Under the pieces are notes generated by a model that was not told the DNA's origin, ran no database searches, and saw nothing but the letters and a program-made list of their open reading frames with translations. From assembly GCA_964606695.1 (NCBI GenBank), contig CAZSHG010000012.1, forward strand, positions 29,015-93,014: a stretch of DNA of 64,000 nucleotides, read 5' to 3'. A program made the translations under genes and the position numbers. Below are positions 29,349-38,373 of the stretch, piece by piece; the stretch's first letter is position 1, and each line of letters opens with the position of its first letter. This stretch comes from CAZSHG01 sp964606695 [NCBI: uncultured bacterium]. Its GTDB lineage: Bacteria; UBP14; UBA6098.

Positions 29349-30610
29349 TGCAGAAAAAAAGAGGGAAATACGTAATCTCATATCGCGGTCTCCCGCAGAT
29401 TTACAGGATCATAGCGATTTTGGTGGCTGTAGGTCTGGTTCTGGGGATGTATATTTATACGGATTATGTCGAGAAAGAGCTATCGCGTCAGAATAGGAGA
29501 GTGCTCAATGCTTATGCCAGATTGTGGTCTCTTGCGGCCACTCGAGGCGCAGGCGCACAGGAATTAAATATCATTTTCGAGGAGATAATCCAGAAAAGCA
29601 CCTTCCCGATGATACTCACGACCAACGAAGGCGTCCCGATACGGTGGAGGAACCTGAGAATATCGGAGAACGACACCACAGAGAAAGCTCACGAATACTT
29701 GAAGTCCAGAATAAAGAAAATGGACGCTTCCCAGACGCCGATTCCTATTTTCGTGGGTAATTCTAACAAAGTCCTCGGATTCATTCATTTCGGGGAAGCG
29801 CGGTATATCAAATGGCTCAGATTCGTGCCTATAGTGGAGCTGGTTATGCTGGCGGTAATAATCGCCCTCTATTATCTGGGATATAACAGGCTAAAACACT
29901 ACGAGGAACAGAATATATGGCTCGGTATGGCCAAGGAGACCGCCCACCAGCTTGGAACTCCAATATCGAGTTTGATGGGATGGCTGGAACTATTAAAAAG
30001 CGATCTGAAAAAGTGCAGTCAAAGCGGCGAATTGTCGGAGGGAGGACGTAATCCCCTGGACATAGTGGATAAGATGGACGAGGATATCGATATACTGAAC
30101 AAGATCGTGATAAGGTTTGGACAGGTCGGATCGATACCGGAACTAAAGCTTACGGATCTGAGGGAATTGTTGTCGGGGGTGGTCCGTTACATTCGGGATA
30201 GGATTCCCCGTCTCGGCGAGGGAACCGTTATTATTGAAAAATACGACCCCGTTCCGACGATTATGGCAAACCGTCTGCTTCTGTCCTGGGCAGTGGAGAA
30301 CCTGATTAAAAACTCTCTCGAAGCTTTGCCGAAAGAGGGGGGCAAGATCACGGTAGCTACGAGGAAGGATGTCGAAGGGCATCGTGCACAGATAATTGTA
30401 ACGGATAACGGGCGCGGAATTTCATCGAGGAATTCTCGTAAAATATTTAAACCCGGATACACCACAAAAAAACGAGGTTGGGGTTTGGGATTGTCTCTCG
30501 CCCAGAGAATAGTCGAAGAATACCATTTTGGGAAATTATATCTGCTCGAAAGCGTGCCTTTTGAAAAAACTACGTTCGTAATAAGTTTCCCGTTGGAAAC
30601 GAATAAGTGA
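29348..30610 (+). CDS. Membrane sensor histidine kinase adjacent to porX
   Basis: A 420-residue kinase with membrane helices at about 19-38 and 158-178. A sensor region of about 120 residues lies between them. The H-box reads AKETAHQLGTPISSLMGW (His200), a variant with HQLGTP in place of the usual HELRTP that is common among FCB kinases. N-box (ENLIKNSLEALP), G1 (VTDNGRGI) and G2 (GWGLGLSLA) are present. It overlaps serS upstream and porX downstream. The arrangement suggests it phosphorylates PorX, the role PorY plays in Porphyromonas gingivalis, but I cannot show orthology to PorY. Confidence 0.88.
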   Translation: MQKKRGKYVISYRGLPQIYRIIAILVAVGLVLGMYIYTDYVEKELSRQNRRVLNAYARLWSLAATRGAGAQELNIIFEEIIQKSTFPMILTTNEGVPIRWRNLRISENDTTEKAHEYLKSRIKKMDASQTPIPIFVGNSNKVLGFIHFGEARYIKWLRFVPIVELVMLAVIIALYYLGYNRLKHYEEQNIWLGMAKETAHQLGTPISSLMGWLELLKSDLKKCSQSGELSEGGRNPLDIVDKMDEDIDILNKIVIRFGQVGSIPELKLTDLRELLSGVVRYIRDRIPRLGEGTVIIEKYDPVPTIMANRLLLSWAVENLIKNSLEALPKEGGKITVATRKDVEGHRAQIIVTDNGRGISSRNSRKIFKPGYTTKKRGWGLGLSLAQRIVEEYHFGKLYLLESVPFEKTTFVISFPLETNK

Positions 30611-30627
30611 TTGGAGATAGACCGCCG

Positions 30628-32184
30628 ATGAATAAAAAAATACTATGGATCGACGACGAAATCAAACAACTCGCGCCGCACAAGATATTCCTGGAAGAAA
30701 AGGGTTACGAAGTTGAGGGGGTATCTTCCGGCGAGGAAGCCATCGACCTGATAAAGCGAAATGAATACGATCTCATTTTGCTCGACGAGATGATGCCGGG
30801 CATGGACGGACTTACGACACTCGAAGAAATCCGTAAACTCGACAAACGCGTTCCGGTGGTTATGATCACGAAATCCGAGGAAGAAACCCTCATGGAGGAT
30901 GCTATCGGCAAAGAGATTTCGGATTATCTGGTCAAACCCGTTCATCCGGTGCAAATACTATCGACGCTTAAACGGATTTTCGATACGACTCGAATCCTCG
31001 GTCAGCAACTAACGCGCGACTACACCGCGGAATATCGCGATATGGCCATGCGCCCGTCTATGAAATTACCAGCAAACGAATGGCTGGACCTGGCATATTG
31101 GCTGGCCGAATGGGACGTCATTTTCGATAATCATCCCGAACTCGGTCTCTACGGCATGCACAGGGAATTTCGCCATGAATGTAATTCAGAATTCACACGA
31201 TATATTCTGTCCTCCTATACCGAATGGGTGAATTCGGACAGAAGAGACCGCCCCAGGTTATCGGTGGACATTACCCCGGAGAGAGTAATCCCGCATCTGA
31301 AGGACGGGAAAAAAGTTTTCTTCATCGTAATCGACTGTATGCGTCTTGATCAATGGCTCGCGGTCGAGAACATGTTGTCGCAGTATTTCAACATTATGAC
31401 GGAATCGTATTTTGCGCTACTGCCTTCCGCAACGCCGTATTGCCGTAACTCTCTTTTCAGCGGTTTATTTCCCAGAGAACTCGCCAAACGATATCCTGAT
31501 TTATGGATAGATCCAAACGACGATTCGGCGTCCAGAAATAGATATGAACACCAGCTAAACGATAAACTTATCGCTCGCGAAGGAGTGAGGCTACCGGGCG
31601 ATACTAAGTATATTAAAATCCTCGATCCGGAAGAGGGCGAGAGCCTTGTGCAGAAACTGAAAAGCTACCTCTCCGCGCCTATGTCCAGCGTGGTGGTGAA
31701 CTTCCTGGATATCCTCACACATAGCCGCGCCGCAAGCGAGGTCCTGCAGGAAATTTCGCCCGACGAGTCGGCATACCGAAGCGTGATGAAAACATGGTTC
31801 TCCCATTCAAGTTTGTATAAGGCTCTACTTTCGTTGGCGGAAGAGGACGTAGCTATCGTAATCACGACCGATCACGGTAGCACTATAGGACGGCGTGGAG
31901 TCAAGGCTTACGGCAAGAAAGACACATCGACGAATCTCCGCTACAAACACGGCGATAATATCAACTGCGACGATAAGGGCGGCTATCTCATACGAAACCC
32001 GGCGGAATGGCGACTACCGAATTTCACGAGAACGACGAATTACCTTATAGCAATGGAAGATTACTATTTCGTTTACCCGACGAATTTCTCGCAATACGAA
32101 CGCAAATATCGGAACAGCTTCCTGCACGGCGGTATCAGCATTGAGGAGATGATCGTGCCGGTGGTAACGTTGACCCCGCGATGA
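30628..32184 (+). CDS. porX: PorX-type response regulator with PglZ/alkaline-phosphatase domain
   Basis: From the ATG at 30628 (GGAG upstream) the protein has 518 residues. The receiver domain (1-120) begins KKILWIDDEI and has D53 in LLDEMMPGMDGL. A helical linker leads to a PglZ domain in the alkaline-phosphatase superfamily, with metal-site-like motifs FFIVIDCMRLDQW, LPSATPYCRNSLFSG and TTDHGSTIG. This architecture is the T9SS regulator PorX, which in P. gingivalis acts with PorY and a sigma factor to control secretion genes and whose phosphatase domain can act on oligonucleotides. Overlap with tsaE by 4 bp matches the gene order I recall from Bacteroidetes. Confidence 0.9.
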   Translation: MNKKILWIDDEIKQLAPHKIFLEEKGYEVEGVSSGEEAIDLIKRNEYDLILLDEMMPGMDGLTTLEEIRKLDKRVPVVMITKSEEETLMEDAIGKEISDYLVKPVHPVQILSTLKRIFDTTRILGQQLTRDYTAEYRDMAMRPSMKLPANEWLDLAYWLAEWDVIFDNHPELGLYGMHREFRHECNSEFTRYILSSYTEWVNSDRRDRPRLSVDITPERVIPHLKDGKKVFFIVIDCMRLDQWLAVENMLSQYFNIMTESYFALLPSATPYCRNSLFSGLFPRELAKRYPDLWIDPNDDSASRNRYEHQLNDKLIAREGVRLPGDTKYIKILDPEEGESLVQKLKSYLSAPMSSVVVNFLDILTHSRAASEVLQEISPDESAYRSVMKTWFSHSSLYKALLSLAEEDVAIVITTDHGSTIGRRGVKAYGKKDTSTNLRYKHGDNINCDDKGGYLIRNPAEWRLPNFTRTTNYLIAMEDYYFVYPTNFSQYERKYRNSFLHGGISIEEMIVPVVTLTPR

Positions 32185-32621
32185 GCATTTACGGCGAATA
32201 CGAATCGAATTCCGAACTGGAGACCGAAAAGCTCGGTGTAGAATTGGCCAAATATATACAGGGCGGCGATATCCTGGCGTTCGTAGGGCAACTCGGTTCA
32301 GGGAAGACGACTTTGATAAAGGCAATAGCCTCGAAATTAGGGGCAAATAAGAGAGAAATGGCGAGTCCCTCATTTGCGATTGTGCACGATTACGGCGGTT
32401 CTCCGCCGATTTACCATATCGATTTGTATCGGGTAGAACAGGGTGAGATCGAGCAATTGGGACTCTGGGAGATCTTCGACGACGGAAATATCTGTTTCGT
32501 CGAATGGGCGGATAAATTCCCGGAGATAATCCCGTCGGGCGCTCTTGAAGTAGAAATCGTGAGGATTGGCGATAAACAAAGAATAATAACGATAACCGAC
32601 TGGAATAACGATGAAGTGTAA
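32181..32621 (+). CDS. tsaE: tRNA threonylcarbamoyladenosine biosynthesis ATPase TsaE
   Basis: A 146-residue P-loop ATPase. Walker A is GQLGSGKTTLIK near residue 34. Family motifs MASPSFAIVHDY, YHIDLYRVE and FVEWADKFP are all in place. TsaE works with TsaB and TsaD to make the t6A37 modification of tRNAs. It overlaps porX by 4 bp at its start and the subtilase gene by 11 bp at its end. Confidence 0.96.
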   Translation: MSIYGEYESNSELETEKLGVELAKYIQGGDILAFVGQLGSGKTTLIKAIASKLGANKREMASPSFAIVHDYGGSPPIYHIDLYRVEQGEIEQLGLWEIFDDGNICFVEWADKFPEIIPSGALEVEIVRIGDKQRIITITDWNNDEV

Positions 32622-34539
32622 GGCACTGATAATCATACTAATAGCCATTCTAACCGCAACCGCTTTTTCAGCTAAGATCAATGAAAGATTGAAAGATGCA
32701 ACCGGCGAAGAGTTGATTGTATGGGTATTTTTTACGGACAAGGGACCGGAACGAAACGATAATTTGCGTCTTGCCAGAGAATATCTCTCCGAAAGAGCGC
32801 TTCGAAGAAGAGCCGAAGCCGGAATCGCCCTCGATGAGAAGGATATTCCGGTTGCGGAGAATTATATTCATGCAATCGAGGATATTGGCGCGGAACTTCG
32901 CCGCGAAACGAGATGGCTGAACGGGGCATCGTTCGTTATTCAACCTGGAATGATAGAGGAAATCGCGGAACTCGATTTCGTAAGCGAAATCCGGCCAGTG
33001 GCAAGGTATATCCGTGAAAAACCGGAAGCGCGACAGAGGCCATATCCAGACGGCGGACTGGACGATTTTTATGGATTGTGTTATCCCCAGCTGGAGATGA
33101 TGGGTGTGAATCACCTGCACGATATGGGATACGCGGGCGAGGGCGTTCTGGTGGGGATGCTCGATTCGGGGTTCCGTCTCAAACATCACGCTTTCGACAG
33201 CCTCGATCTTATAGCTCAATACGATTTCATTCATAACGATACAACCGTGGATTACGATTCACTCGCCGGCGATGAAGATTTTACCGGTTATCGTCACGGC
33301 ACACAAACGCTGGGATGCGTCGCCGGTTATCTTCCGGGGACATACATCGGTGCGGCTTATCGCGCCTCCGTTGCACTCGCAAAAACTGAAGATGTATCAG
33401 CAGAATATGTTACCGAAGAGGACAACTGGGTCGCGGGAATCGAGTGGCTGGATTCGCTGGGTGCGGATATAACATCCAGCAGTCTCGGTTATTCGGTCTT
33501 CGATTCGGACACGCCATATACCTTCGACGATATGGACGGCAACACGGCGATAACGACAATCGCGGCTGATATCGCGGCATCGAGGGGGATATGTGTGGTT
33601 AATTCCGCGGGTAACGAGAGAGGAAATTATTACTGGCCGCATATCATCGCCCCAGCCGACGGCGATTCGGTTCTTGCGGTAGCGGCGGTAGATCCGGACA
33701 AAGTAATAGCGAGCTTCTCCAGCCCCGGCCCTGCTGCGGACGGTCGAATCAAACCAGATATTTCCGCTACCGGTCTCTGGGCGGTTCTCGTCGATCCAAA
33801 CGATACTATTGCAGTCAACCCATACGGTTCGGGCACCAGTTTCGCCTGCCCGCTTATTGCGGGGCTTTGCGCGGCGGTTAAGAGCGCGAACGACGACCTG
33901 TCGGGATGGAATTTAGCTATAGCGATCAAGCACAGCGGAGATAGATATCGCGCCTACGACCCGATATACTCCGCAGATTCCGCGGATAACAACTACGGCT
34001 GGGGAATTCCTCAAGGGCCTGTCGCGGCGGGTTTGTCCGATGGTTTCTACTGCCGGCTTATCGACGCTTCCTCTGGCGAGCCGCTGTCCGGTGTGCAGAC
34101 AACACTGGATTACGGCACCGAATCGAAAATCTTCTTCTCCGACACATTCGGCATCGTTATCGACGCCCACGCCGAATCGGGACAGAGTCTGGATTTGCAA
34201 GTTCCCGGATTCCACGGAGTTACCGGAATTCCAGTAGATATGCAGGGCAGGGCGATTTATCTCGAACGTCTCGGCGACGATGATCCAATTCAGGTGTTCC
34301 CGAACCCCGTATCGGATAGCCTCGTCGTCCTTGTTTTCGATGCCGAACAGGCGCAATTCACGGTCTATTCCGCCGACGGCTCCATTGTGCACGATCAAAC
34401 ACTCGAATTCACCACCAACAAGAGGTGTTCATGGGATATAAAAGCTAACTCGGGAAATCGCATCGCCAATGGTGTTTACATCGTGCGAGTCGCGACCGAC
34501 AACGATGAGATTCTCCGCAAAATAGCCGTGATCAAATGA
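32611..34539 (+). CDS. Exported subtilisin-like serine protease (S8) with sorting domain
   Basis: A 642-residue protein with a signal peptide (1-20), a propeptide-like region to about residue 140, and an S8 catalytic domain with D185 (VGMLDSGF), H229 (YRHGTQTLG), N335 (NSAGN) and S410 (GSGTSFACPL). The last ~80 residues are a T9SS-type sorting domain (VFPNPVSDSLVV ... GVYIVRVATDN ... RKIAVIK). Unlike the PNPFNSAV domains in this window it carries no palindromic insert. It overlaps tsaE and so belongs to the porX cluster. It is probably a secreted or surface protease. Confidence 0.93.
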   Translation: MKCKALIIILIAILTATAFSAKINERLKDATGEELIVWVFFTDKGPERNDNLRLAREYLSERALRRRAEAGIALDEKDIPVAENYIHAIEDIGAELRRETRWLNGASFVIQPGMIEEIAELDFVSEIRPVARYIREKPEARQRPYPDGGLDDFYGLCYPQLEMMGVNHLHDMGYAGEGVLVGMLDSGFRLKHHAFDSLDLIAQYDFIHNDTTVDYDSLAGDEDFTGYRHGTQTLGCVAGYLPGTYIGAAYRASVALAKTEDVSAEYVTEEDNWVAGIEWLDSLGADITSSSLGYSVFDSDTPYTFDDMDGNTAITTIAADIAASRGICVVNSAGNERGNYYWPHIIAPADGDSVLAVAAVDPDKVIASFSSPGPAADGRIKPDISATGLWAVLVDPNDTIAVNPYGSGTSFACPLIAGLCAAVKSANDDLSGWNLAIAIKHSGDRYRAYDPIYSADSADNNYGWGIPQGPVAAGLSDGFYCRLIDASSGEPLSGVQTTLDYGTESKIFFSDTFGIVIDAHAESGQSLDLQVPGFHGVTGIPVDMQGRAIYLERLGDDDPIQVFPNPVSDSLVVLVFDAEQAQFTVYSADGSIVHDQTLEFTTNKRCSWDIKANSGNRIANGVYIVRVATDNDEILRKIAVIK

Positions 34540-35015
34540 AACTTCTGCGCACCGTCGGGAGATATTCATCGATTATCCTGACGATAATCTGGACAATAAT
34601 ACTGCTCGCGGCAATTACTGCGCCCCTGCTTTTCGCATGGAACTCGAAAGTAGGGGTAGTTTTTTATTCCGCGCTAAGGCCGCTATGCCATCAGGCGGAG
34701 GGGCGATGCTATCATATAATCGGTTATAAAATGGGGCTTTGCACGCGATGTATCGGCGTCTTCGTCGGACTAACCTTCTTCGGATGGATGGCGATAATTT
34801 TGCGGCCGTCGAGAGAAATGAAATTCACTTATTTCGTGATGACTCTGCTTCCCCTCGCAATCGACGGCACAGGCAACCTGTTCGAAATCTGGAGCACCGA
34901 CAACAACGTCCGATTTTTTACCGGAATAATCTTTGCTTTTGGCATTGTGTTCTGGATATATCCTTTTATATTTAAACTCGAAAAGCCGGAATTTCCGGAG
35001 CTATCGAATAAATAG
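34536..35015 (+). CDS. DUF2085 membrane protein
   Basis: A 159-residue protein with four to five membrane helices and the DUF2085 signature: RPLCHQAEGRCYHI followed by GLCTRCIGVFVG, with Cys and His that could bind a metal. The family has no settled function. It overlaps the subtilase stop by 4 bp and is the last gene of the serS-porX run. Confidence 0.88.
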   Translation: MKLLRTVGRYSSIILTIIWTIILLAAITAPLLFAWNSKVGVVFYSALRPLCHQAEGRCYHIIGYKMGLCTRCIGVFVGLTFFGWMAIILRPSREMKFTYFVMTLLPLAIDGTGNLFEIWSTDNNVRFFTGIIFAFGIVFWIYPFIFKLEKPEFPELSNK

Positions 35016-35079
35016 AACATTGGGTTGTATAGCCAAACGGGACTCATTCCCGATCTGGTAATATTTGAAAGGAGTATGT

Positions 35080-35661
35080 ATGCCGGTATTATTTATTTGT
35101 CTTGGCATATTTGCAGTAGCCGTTGTGATTCTCCTGTTCGTAGGAATCGGATTATACAACAGGCTGATCGATCTCAAGAACCGCGCGGAAAACGGATGGG
35201 CGGACATCGACGTCCAGTTGAAACGTAGATACGATCTCATACCGAATCTTGTGGAGACTGTCAGAGGTTACGCCGGACACGAAAAGGAAACCCTCGAAAA
35301 CGTAATCAAGGCGCGTCAGCAGGCGGTCGAGATTACGGGCGATGTCGCCAAGCAGGCTCAAGCCGAGAATTTCCTGACTCAGACGCTTCGTCAACTTTTC
35401 GCGGTGGCGGAGGCCTACCCGAATCTCAAGGCGAACGAAAACTTCATGCACCTGCAAACCGAACTCACGAATATCGAGGAAGTTCTTTCTCAGGCCAGAC
35501 GTTACTACAACGCCGTCGTGAGAGATCTAAACACCGCTATCGAACGTGTTCCAACCAATATCATTGCGATGATATTCGGTTTCAAGAAGCGCGAATATTT
35601 CGAGATAGAGGATGCGTTACAGAGAGAAGCTCCAAAGGTCGATTTCAGTGACGAAGAATGA
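35080..35661 (+). CDS. lemA: LemA family protein
   Basis: A 193-residue protein. The ATG at 35080 is preferred because AAAGGAG lies five bases upstream; an in-frame TTG at 35065 does not. One N-terminal membrane helix is followed by a helical bundle with the family stretches NRLIDLKNRAENGWADIDVQ, RRYDLIPNLVETVRGY and ARRYYNAVVRDLNTAI. LemA proteins are often paired with DUF2207 proteins, as here. Biochemical function is not established. Confidence 0.95.
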   Translation: MPVLFICLGIFAVAVVILLFVGIGLYNRLIDLKNRAENGWADIDVQLKRRYDLIPNLVETVRGYAGHEKETLENVIKARQQAVEITGDVAKQAQAENFLTQTLRQLFAVAEAYPNLKANENFMHLQTELTNIEEVLSQARRYYNAVVRDLNTAIERVPTNIIAMIFGFKKREYFEIEDALQREAPKVDFSDEE

Positions 35662-35952
35662 AATAAATGAAGCCTACGCAAGCAAAAACGAGGCGGGATA
35701 ACGGGCGTTTGAGCATCGGTATGATGCGTCTGGGCAATTATCACGGGCAAGAGAGCATGTATTACATGCAATCGAGCATAATAAGCAGGCGTCCGAGCAG
35801 TGGTTACAGGCGTTTGAGCATTCAGTGAAGCCTTACCACCCCTCTGAAAAGCTTCGCAACGCCTCGGAAATGCACTGTGCGACTTCATTAAAACATAGTT
35901 TGATGAAAATTACATCGAGATTCTTTCAGATAACATATCGAAAGGTGGGGAA
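35662..35952. other. Intergenic region filled by a 21-bp array
   Basis: 291 bases between lemA and the DUF2207 gene. Most of it (35669 to about 35883) is tandem 21-bp units. The remainder before 35953 is AT-rich and carries AAAGGTGGGG as the ribosome site. An open frame on the minus strand here mirrors the array period and is not a convincing gene. Confidence 0.75.
35669..35836. repeat. 21-bp tandem array (GAGCAT core)
   Basis: Eight units start at 35669, 35690, 35711, 35732, 35753, 35774, 35795 and 35816, an exact 21-base period. The core is GAGCAT or a near variant, often preceded by GGCGTTT. Two further 21-base units with another phase (CTCTGAAAAGC at 35842 and CTCGGAAATGC at 35863) follow. 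Confidence 0.88.
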
Positions 35953-37707
35953 ATGAGGAAATCAGTATTCATTTTGCTTCTGGTTGCGATATTTGCGACC
36001 GGCGCATTCTCCTATTATATCAAAGCATTCGACACGGAGATATTCCTATATACCGACGGCTCATATGACGTTATCGAAAATATCGTAGTCGATTTCGGTT
36101 ACGAACAGCGTCACGGTATCTACAGGAACATTCCCTATAAATATCATAAGGGAATCAAGACCAACAAGGTCATTATAACGGATATCGAGGTAACTGACGA
36201 CGAGGGCGAGTCGCGGCAGAAGAAGGTCAAGAAAGAGGGAGATTACATTAAAATAAGGGTAGGATCTCCGAATCGGACTGTTTCCGGAACTCAGATTTAC
36301 ATGATCAAGTATCGCGTCGAACGCGGGATGCTCTATTTCGACGATTACGACGAATTGTATTGGAACGTTACCGGCACCGAGTGGGATTGTTCTATCGAAT
36401 ACGCCTCCGCGCTGGTGCATTTGCCATCGGGCATGAACAGCGACGATTTAACGGTTCATTGTTTTTCGGGTGCCTACGGTTCGGAAGAATCAAATTGCGA
36501 TTACAAAATCTCCGATTCTTCGGTCAGATTTTACACGACACAATCGTTGAACGCCTGGGAGGGATTGACTCTCGGACTCGCCATGCCGAAGGGTCATATC
36601 GAAGGGCCTTCGTTCGCCAAACAATTATGGTGGATACTAATTGCAATCTGGCCGCTTTTCCTCTTCCCGATTGGGTTGATCTGGCTGGGGTATCTTTATT
36701 TCTCTAAAGGCCGGGATCCGGTCAATCTGTCAATTGCGCCGCGTTATGAACCGCCGGACGGCTTTTCTCCCGCCGAGGCCGGGACACTCGTCGATGAGCG
36801 TGTGGATATGCGCGACATGACATCGACTATCGTCGATCTTGCCGTGCGCGGCTATTTGAAAATAGTCGAGATCGACAAGAAGAAGCTGGTGTTCCTATCG
36901 ACCAAGGATTACGCATTGGTTAAGCTTCGGGAAGCCGACGAGAACCTCAAAAAGCACGAGAGACTCATGTTCGACGGGCTTTTCAATAAGGGGACTATCG
37001 AAGCCGAGGATCTGGGCAAAGTAATCGCGAAATGCCCCGATTGTAACGGGAAGGAGATTATTACGACCTCAAGCCTGAAGGAGAAGTTCTACACGGAACT
37101 GCCCGGAATCAAGGAATCGATTTATACTTCGCTGGTCGATGACAAATTCTTCCCGTCCAACCCGGAACGGATTCGCGGTAAGTATCTCGGTTGGGGGATC
37201 TTCATGATAATTCTGGGTTTCGTTCTGGGATTCATAATCAATTTGTTCCTGATTCCGGTATTGGTAATCCTCGGTGTGATTATGATGATTATGTCGCGTT
37301 TCATGCCGCGTAAAACTCGCGACGGTGTGATGAAAGCGGTTCATGTCGCGGGATTTGAGGAGTTTGTCCGCCGCGTCGAGCAGGATAGAATAAAGAAAAT
37401 GGTGCGCGAGGATCCGACCGTTTTCGAGCGGTTATTGCCATTTGCTATGGCACTCGGTTGCGCCGACGAGTGGGCCGAGAAATTCCAGGATATTTTCAGG
37501 GAAGCCCCGAACTGGTATGTCGGCGAACCGGGAGCGCATTATGTTTCCTATGCCTTTGTGCATAATCTGGGCAACGCGGTGAATACCGTCGGGACGGCGA
37601 TGTCTTCGAGGCCGCGAAGTTCCGGCGCGGGCGGCGGAAGCAGTAGTTTCGGCGGCGGCGGATTCTCCGGCGGAGGTTTCGGCGGTGGCGGCGGCGGTGC
37701 ATGGTAA
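35953..37707 (+). CDS. DUF2207 membrane protein with glycine-rich tail
   Basis: A 584-residue protein. A signal peptide or first helix (KSVFILLLVAIFATGAFSYY) precedes an extracytoplasmic beta domain (20-210, FDTEIFLYTDGSYDVIENI, the DUF2207 start). Membrane helices lie near 218-245 and 400-440, with cytoplasmic segments between and after. The tail is Gly/Ser-rich and ends in GGGGGGAW, typical of the family. It follows lemA, its usual partner. Role unknown; a membrane-bound complex with LemA is plausible. Confidence 0.92.
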   Translation: MRKSVFILLLVAIFATGAFSYYIKAFDTEIFLYTDGSYDVIENIVVDFGYEQRHGIYRNIPYKYHKGIKTNKVIITDIEVTDDEGESRQKKVKKEGDYIKIRVGSPNRTVSGTQIYMIKYRVERGMLYFDDYDELYWNVTGTEWDCSIEYASALVHLPSGMNSDDLTVHCFSGAYGSEESNCDYKISDSSVRFYTTQSLNAWEGLTLGLAMPKGHIEGPSFAKQLWWILIAIWPLFLFPIGLIWLGYLYFSKGRDPVNLSIAPRYEPPDGFSPAEAGTLVDERVDMRDMTSTIVDLAVRGYLKIVEIDKKKLVFLSTKDYALVKLREADENLKKHERLMFDGLFNKGTIEAEDLGKVIAKCPDCNGKEIITTSSLKEKFYTELPGIKESIYTSLVDDKFFPSNPERIRGKYLGWGIFMIILGFVLGFIINLFLIPVLVILGVIMMIMSRFMPRKTRDGVMKAVHVAGFEEFVRRVEQDRIKKMVREDPTVFERLLPFAMALGCADEWAEKFQDIFREAPNWYVGEPGAHYVSYAFVHNLGNAVNTVGTAMSSRPRSSGAGGGSSSFGGGGFSGGGFGGGGGGAW

Positions 37708-37902
37708 GCCATGAATTAAATATTTAAAAAACAGGGAGTTCTACTCGATCATATTAATTGATGTTCGCTCCACACTCATTACTATAACGTTCCCGATAAT
37801 GAAAAGGATGCGGCGAAAGCTCTATCGAACAGTTGTGCCTGGGTCGCGTCGATAAAAAGGAATGAACGATTTGAATAAATAATATTCTGTGATCGGAGTA
37901 TA

Positions 37903-38265
37903 GTGTTATATCCAATTTCGATAGTTATTATCGGCAGTTCGATAGCTTTTTTATGGCTCGGACTGCGTGACAGGAAGACCTCATGGTTGTGGGTTTTGAA
38001 TGCCTTCTGGTGGTTGGGATCGATTGGTTCTGCATATCTTGTCTATTTAACCTGGCATGACAGGATGTATTCCGAAAACTGGGCGATGATGGGATTCTTG
38101 TTCGTTGCTTTGCCCTATGCTTTGCTTGTTTGCGCGCTGTTGATTATCCAGACGATTTTCCTTTCACGACTGAACATTCGACCGCGAATGAGCTTACTTG
38201 CGAGTTCCTCAGTTTTGTTCGTGTTCCTATTATTGCAGATCATTGTCGGTTTTATGTCGGGATAA
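37903..38265 (+). CDS. Small membrane protein
   Basis: A 120-residue protein with four predicted membrane helices, starting at a GTG with GGAG four bases upstream. It shows no recognisable motif. It lies between the DUF2207 gene and the amidase gene with about 110-200 bases on each side, so it may be transcribed alone. Confidence 0.6.
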   Translation: MLYPISIVIIGSSIAFLWLGLRDRKTSWLWVLNAFWWLGSIGSAYLVYLTWHDRMYSENWAMMGFLFVALPYALLVCALLIIQTIFLSRLNIRPRMSLLASSSVLFVFLLLQIIVGFMSG

Positions 38266-38373
38266 AATATTCAAATAACCAGCCACCGTCTTAGATTGTA
38301 AATCTCAAATCATCAATCCTAAATCCCTCGAATTGCGTTGACATCGAGCCGCGCTATAATTAAATTAATAACT

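Noticed and set aside
37708-37902. Possible tRNA or small RNA in the gap after the DUF2207 gene
   Set aside because: No cloverleaf arms, GTTC loop or terminator could be drawn.
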